DNA of 64,000 nucleotides from Pseudodesulfovibrio sediminis (GTDB lineage Bacteria > Desulfobacterota > Desulfovibrionia > Desulfovibrionales > Desulfovibrionaceae). The stretch is from contig NZ_AP024485.1 of assembly GCF_020886695.1 (NCBI RefSeq), positions 3,105,001-3,169,000 of the forward strand, written 5' to 3'. Numbering within the stretch: position 1 is the stretch's first letter; each line of letters starts with the position of its first letter. Of this stretch, positions 61,741-64,000 are shown piece after piece. The notes beneath the pieces were generated by a model. The model saw only the letters and a program-made list of their open reading frames with translations. It had not been told where the DNA came from and made no database searches. The position numbers were made by a program, and so were the translations under genes.

Positions 61741-61972
61741 GGTGTATCCTTTGGGTATTTTCCGAATTTTGAAAACGGTATGGCTGTCAACGTATCTTGC
61801 CAAAGATGTGACACTTGCTCAAGGTTTGGCACTAAAAGGTGATAAAAGTAATAAATAAAATATGTTCTGGTGTACCTGATTATGTCTTTTTTAGCATAAT
61901 TCGAGAGAAAAAAGGAAAAAAAATGCAGTTTATAACAGGGTGTGACAACGCCGTTTTTTGAGGGGGGCGAGG

Positions 61973-62752
61973 CTAGAATCCGATGATCCTGCCCTGGTCG
62001 TTGTAGACCCAGAAACTGTCGTCCTTGATGTTGCCGATAAGCGTGATGCCGGTCTTGCGGGCCAGCTCTACCGAGAAGCTGGTGGCCACGGCCGTGGAGG
62101 CCAGTATGGGCACACCAATACGGCATACTTTAAGGAGTATTTCCGAGGCTATACGTCCTGTTGAGACGATCATCTTGTTCTCCACGGAAACGTTGTCCAG
62201 GAAGCACTGTCCACAGATCATGTCTATGGCATTGTGGCGTCCGATGTCCTCCCGGAACAGGAGCATTTTGTCCGGGGTACACAGGGATGAATTGTGGCAT
62301 CCACGGGTGGTGTTGTAGAGGGTGGAGCGGCTGTGCAGTTCTCTGGCCAGGGAAAGAATTTGTTCCGGTGTGACTTTTATATCGCCTGTCAGTCTCCGTT
62401 TGGAGATAGTGGTTACATTCCGACCGAAATTGGTTCCCTTGCCACACCCGGAGGTGATGGAGCGTTCCATGATCCGATCCTTCCACGGGTCATGGCAGGT
62501 CTCGACTTCAGCGACCAGTCGATCCCCTTCGTCCCTGACGGTCAGGTCGGTGATCTGGTCCGGACTGGAGATGAATGCATCGGACTTCAGGAACCCGATA
62601 GCCAGGTATTCAGGGTACTTTGCCGTGCAGAGCAGAGTGACGACCTCTCGCCCGTTAAGCATAATGGTCAGTCCGGTCTCCCGAATGGACGTGATATGCT
62701 TTTTGGCAAAGCCTGTTTTGTACTCGTGAATATCGTAATCGAATGAATCCAT
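61973..62752 (-). CDS. fdhD: Formate dehydrogenase sulfurtransferase FdhD
   Basis: 259 residues from ATG 62752 (GGAGGGA site). FREDIGRHNAIDM, STGRIASEILLKV and GITLIG are FdhD signatures. It moves sulfur from IscS to the molybdenum cofactor of FdhA. In the loop that carries CxxC in E. coli, only one Cys is seen here (TSGCGKGT); another Cys pair lies at GCHNSSLC. It is 232 bases upstream of fdhE on the same strand. Confidence 0.93.
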   Translation of the reverse strand: MDSFDYDIHEYKTGFAKKHITSIRETGLTIMLNGREVVTLLCTAKYPEYLAIGFLKSDAFISSPDQITDLTVRDEGDRLVAEVETCHDPWKDRIMERSITSGCGKGTNFGRNVTTISKRRLTGDIKVTPEQILSLARELHSRSTLYNTTRGCHNSSLCTPDKMLLFREDIGRHNAIDMICGQCFLDNVSVENKMIVSTGRIASEILLKVCRIGVPILASTAVATSFSVELARKTGITLIGNIKDDSFWVYNDQGRIIGF

Positions 62753-62811
62753 GCAGTTCCCTCCGGCCAGTGTGGCCTGCATGGTACGGAATATACCGCA
62801 TGGATTCATTG

Positions 62812-62829
62812 TGGGGCAATCCTGCCCCA
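62812..62829 (-). terminator. Short hairpin after the M20 peptidase gene
   Basis: TGGGGCA, 4-base loop, TGCCCCA. It lies between the peptidase stop and fdhD with no T-run; weak terminator at best. Confidence 0.4.
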
Positions 62830-62868
62830 TTTACCCCGGCTTTTACACCGAAGTGGATCGCCCCCCCG

Positions 62869-64000
62869 TTACTGATATTTTTTGTGTCCGTTGATAATGG
62901 ACACCGCTGTCAGCAGGGCGCTGTGCATCATGGAGTCGGCAAACATGTATTCGTCCACGGTATGCAGCTTGCCGCCAAAGGGGCCGAGGCCATCCAGCAC
63001 CGGGATGCCGATTTCCGAAATGATGTTGGCGTCGGACCCGCCGCCGCGAAAGTTCGGGCGCACATCCATGCCCAGCTCCCGGGCCGAGGCTTCGACAACC
63101 GAGTACAACCCGAGGTTGGCCTCGGTTTCCATCATGGGCGGGCGTTCGATGACGATCTCCACATTGCAGGCTGTGCCGTCCACTTCGGTGGAGTTCACGA
63201 TATCGTTGATGGCCGCCCAGACGTGTGCGCGGTGCGCGGGAGAGGTGAACCGTGTCTCCACCCGTGCCGTGGCATGCGCGGCCACGGTGTTCGGCCCCAC
63301 GCCGCCTTCGATGACGCCGGAGTTCAGCGTGGTGCCGTCGTCGTACCCGTTCAGTTTTTCCATGGCCGTGATCTTGTGGGCCAGGGCCACGATGGCGCTG
63401 GGGCGGGGCACCGGACAGTGTCCGGCATGTGCCGCCTGCCCTGTGGCCGTGACGTCAAAGACGATGCGTCCCTTGCGTCCGGTGATGATCTCGCCGCCCG
63501 GGCCGCTGGACTCCATGACAAAACAGAAATCGGATTTTCTGGCTTCTTCAGTGATGAGTACGCGGGAATTGGGGGAGCCGGTTTCTTCATCCGAGTTGAA
63601 GACAAAGCCTAGAGGGATATCGTCCAGCCCTGCTGCCTGGAGTGCCCGGGCCGCAAATATGGCGGTGACGATGCCTGATTTCATGTCGATGACGCCGGGT
63701 CCGTAGATGGTGCCGCCGTCTTTGCGGTATGTATCGAACCCCATGTCCGGGGGAAAGACCGTGTCCATGTGCCCTATCAGGAGCGCGCCGCCGCCTGTAT
63801 TCAATCGAGCGGCGTTCGCGGCCACCACATGATCGCCGCTGACAGGCTGGGAGTCGATGCGGGTCGTGAACCCCATTTCTTTCACGGCACGCAGAAAGAC
63901 GTTCGCCACCGCGTCCACGCCCGGCTTGTTGGCTGTCCAACTGTTGATATTGATTACCTTCTCCAGGAGATCGAACATGGCCTGCTCGTTCTCTGTCAGA
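62869..64000 (-). CDS. M20 family metallopeptidase (N-terminus cut by window end)
   Basis: The frame stays open to the window edge upstream of an ATG at 63978 (LTENEQA precedes it), so the true start is outside. CPG2/ArgE-like zinc peptidase: GHMDTVFPP (metal His/Asp), GPGVIDMKSG (bridging Asp), NSDEETGS (catalytic Glu and metal Glu), MESSGPGGE (metal site), LHTVDEYM (last metal His). It hydrolyses a peptide or acyl-amino acid bond; the substrate is unknown. Close in organisation to glutamate carboxypeptidase-type enzymes. Confidence 0.9.
   Translation of the reverse strand, partial: LTENEQAMFDLLEKVININSWTANKPGVDAVANVFLRAVKEMGFTTRIDSQPVSGDHVVAANAARLNTGGGALLIGHMDTVFPPDMGFDTYRKDGGTIYGPGVIDMKSGIVTAIFAARALQAAGLDDIPLGFVFNSDEETGSPNSRVLITEEARKSDFCFVMESSGPGGEIITGRKGRIVFDVTATGQAAHAGHCPVPRPSAIVALAHKITAMEKLNGYDDGTTLNSGVIEGGVGPNTVAAHATARVETRFTSPAHRAHVWAAINDIVNSTEVDGTACNVEIVIERPPMMETEANLGLYSVVEASARELGMDVRPNFRGGGSDANIISEIGIPVLDGLGPFGGKLHTVDEYMFADSMMHSALLTAVSIINGHKKYQ

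Noticed and set aside
61741-61972. A sigma-54 promoter ahead of fdhE
   Set aside because: A TTGGCAC-like string occurs on the plus strand, but the GC dinucleotide at -12 is missing and it faces the wrong way.
1-64000. tRNA, rRNA, CRISPR arrays or prophage
   Set aside because: No cloverleaf with a T-arm consensus, no rRNA stretches, no regularly spaced repeats and no phage structural or integrase genes were recognised.

Overview
The window looks like a chromosomal segment of a free-living sulfate-reducing deltaproteobacterium of the Desulfovibrio / Pseudodesulfovibrio group. The inference rests on a complete TmcABCD transmembrane redox complex, a periplasmic selenocysteine-containing formate dehydrogenase with FdhE and FdhD, c-type cytochromes, and a cytochrome c oxidase whose subunit II carries two c-type hemes. 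Coding density is high, leaders and Shine-Dalgarno sequences are ordinary, and no prophage, CRISPR array, rRNA or tRNA was seen. About 58 protein genes are supported, two of them cut by the window ends.

Layout. 1-4.8 kb: end of a metallo-beta-lactamase-fold hydrolase, an Opr-type porin, an HDOD protein, a NifU-like Fe-S protein and gltX. 4.8-5.6 kb: a non-coding island with two families of diverged direct repeats and possible structured RNA. 5.7-11.3 kb (minus strand): LysM lipoprotein, conserved hypothetical, histidine kinase, pgi and radA. 11.5-18.6 kb: AzlCD and LysE exporters, glutaminyl cyclase, TetR regulator, ispH, a MoaE-like protein with moaA, and a flavodoxin/ferredoxin fusion. 18.9-22.6 kb: a giant DUF748/AsmA-like protein. 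23.1-28.9 kb: a histidine kinase, three stand-alone receivers and a phosphoenolpyruvate-synthase-like protein with an unrecognised C-terminal domain. 29-32.8 kb: tmcDCBA. 33.5-35.5 kb: a TadE/TadE/TadG trio without an assembly machine. 35.9-42.1 kb: a cytochrome c, SCO and cytochrome oxidase operon. 42.2-50.1 kb: a divergent D-xylose uptake and catabolism module. 50.4-51.5 kb: two exported thiol-redox proteins. 51.5-55.5 kb: a translationally coupled binding-protein / kinase / receiver-STAS operon. 55.7-62.8 kb: fdhAB (Sec-FdhA), a small ORF, an IS1595-like transposase-domain gene coupled to fdhE, and fdhD. The window ends in an M20 peptidase.

How the parts work together. Periplasmic FdhAB would pass formate electrons to soluble cytochromes c3; TmcA is the docking cytochrome by which such electrons enter the Tmc membrane complex toward cytoplasmic reduction. 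MoaA and the MoaE-like protein feed molybdopterin synthesis, and FdhE and FdhD mature the formate dehydrogenase. The oxidase operon gives an oxygen-reducing outlet; with CtaB present and no CtaA, a heme O enzyme is predicted. The xylose module (XylFHG, XylR, XylA, XylB) is unusual for a sulfate reducer and would feed the pentose phosphate pathway.

The best candidates for undescribed biology are: (1) the kinase / triple receiver / PEP-synthase-like cassette; (2) the substrate-binding protein / kinase / receiver-STAS operon, whose kinase carries a four-cysteine insert next to HAMP; (3) the transposase-like gene embedded in the formate dehydrogenase locus, next to a perfect TTATGTCA-N4-TGACATAA palindrome; and (4) the repeat-rich non-coding island after gltX. 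All calls come from reading the sequence; no database search was run.
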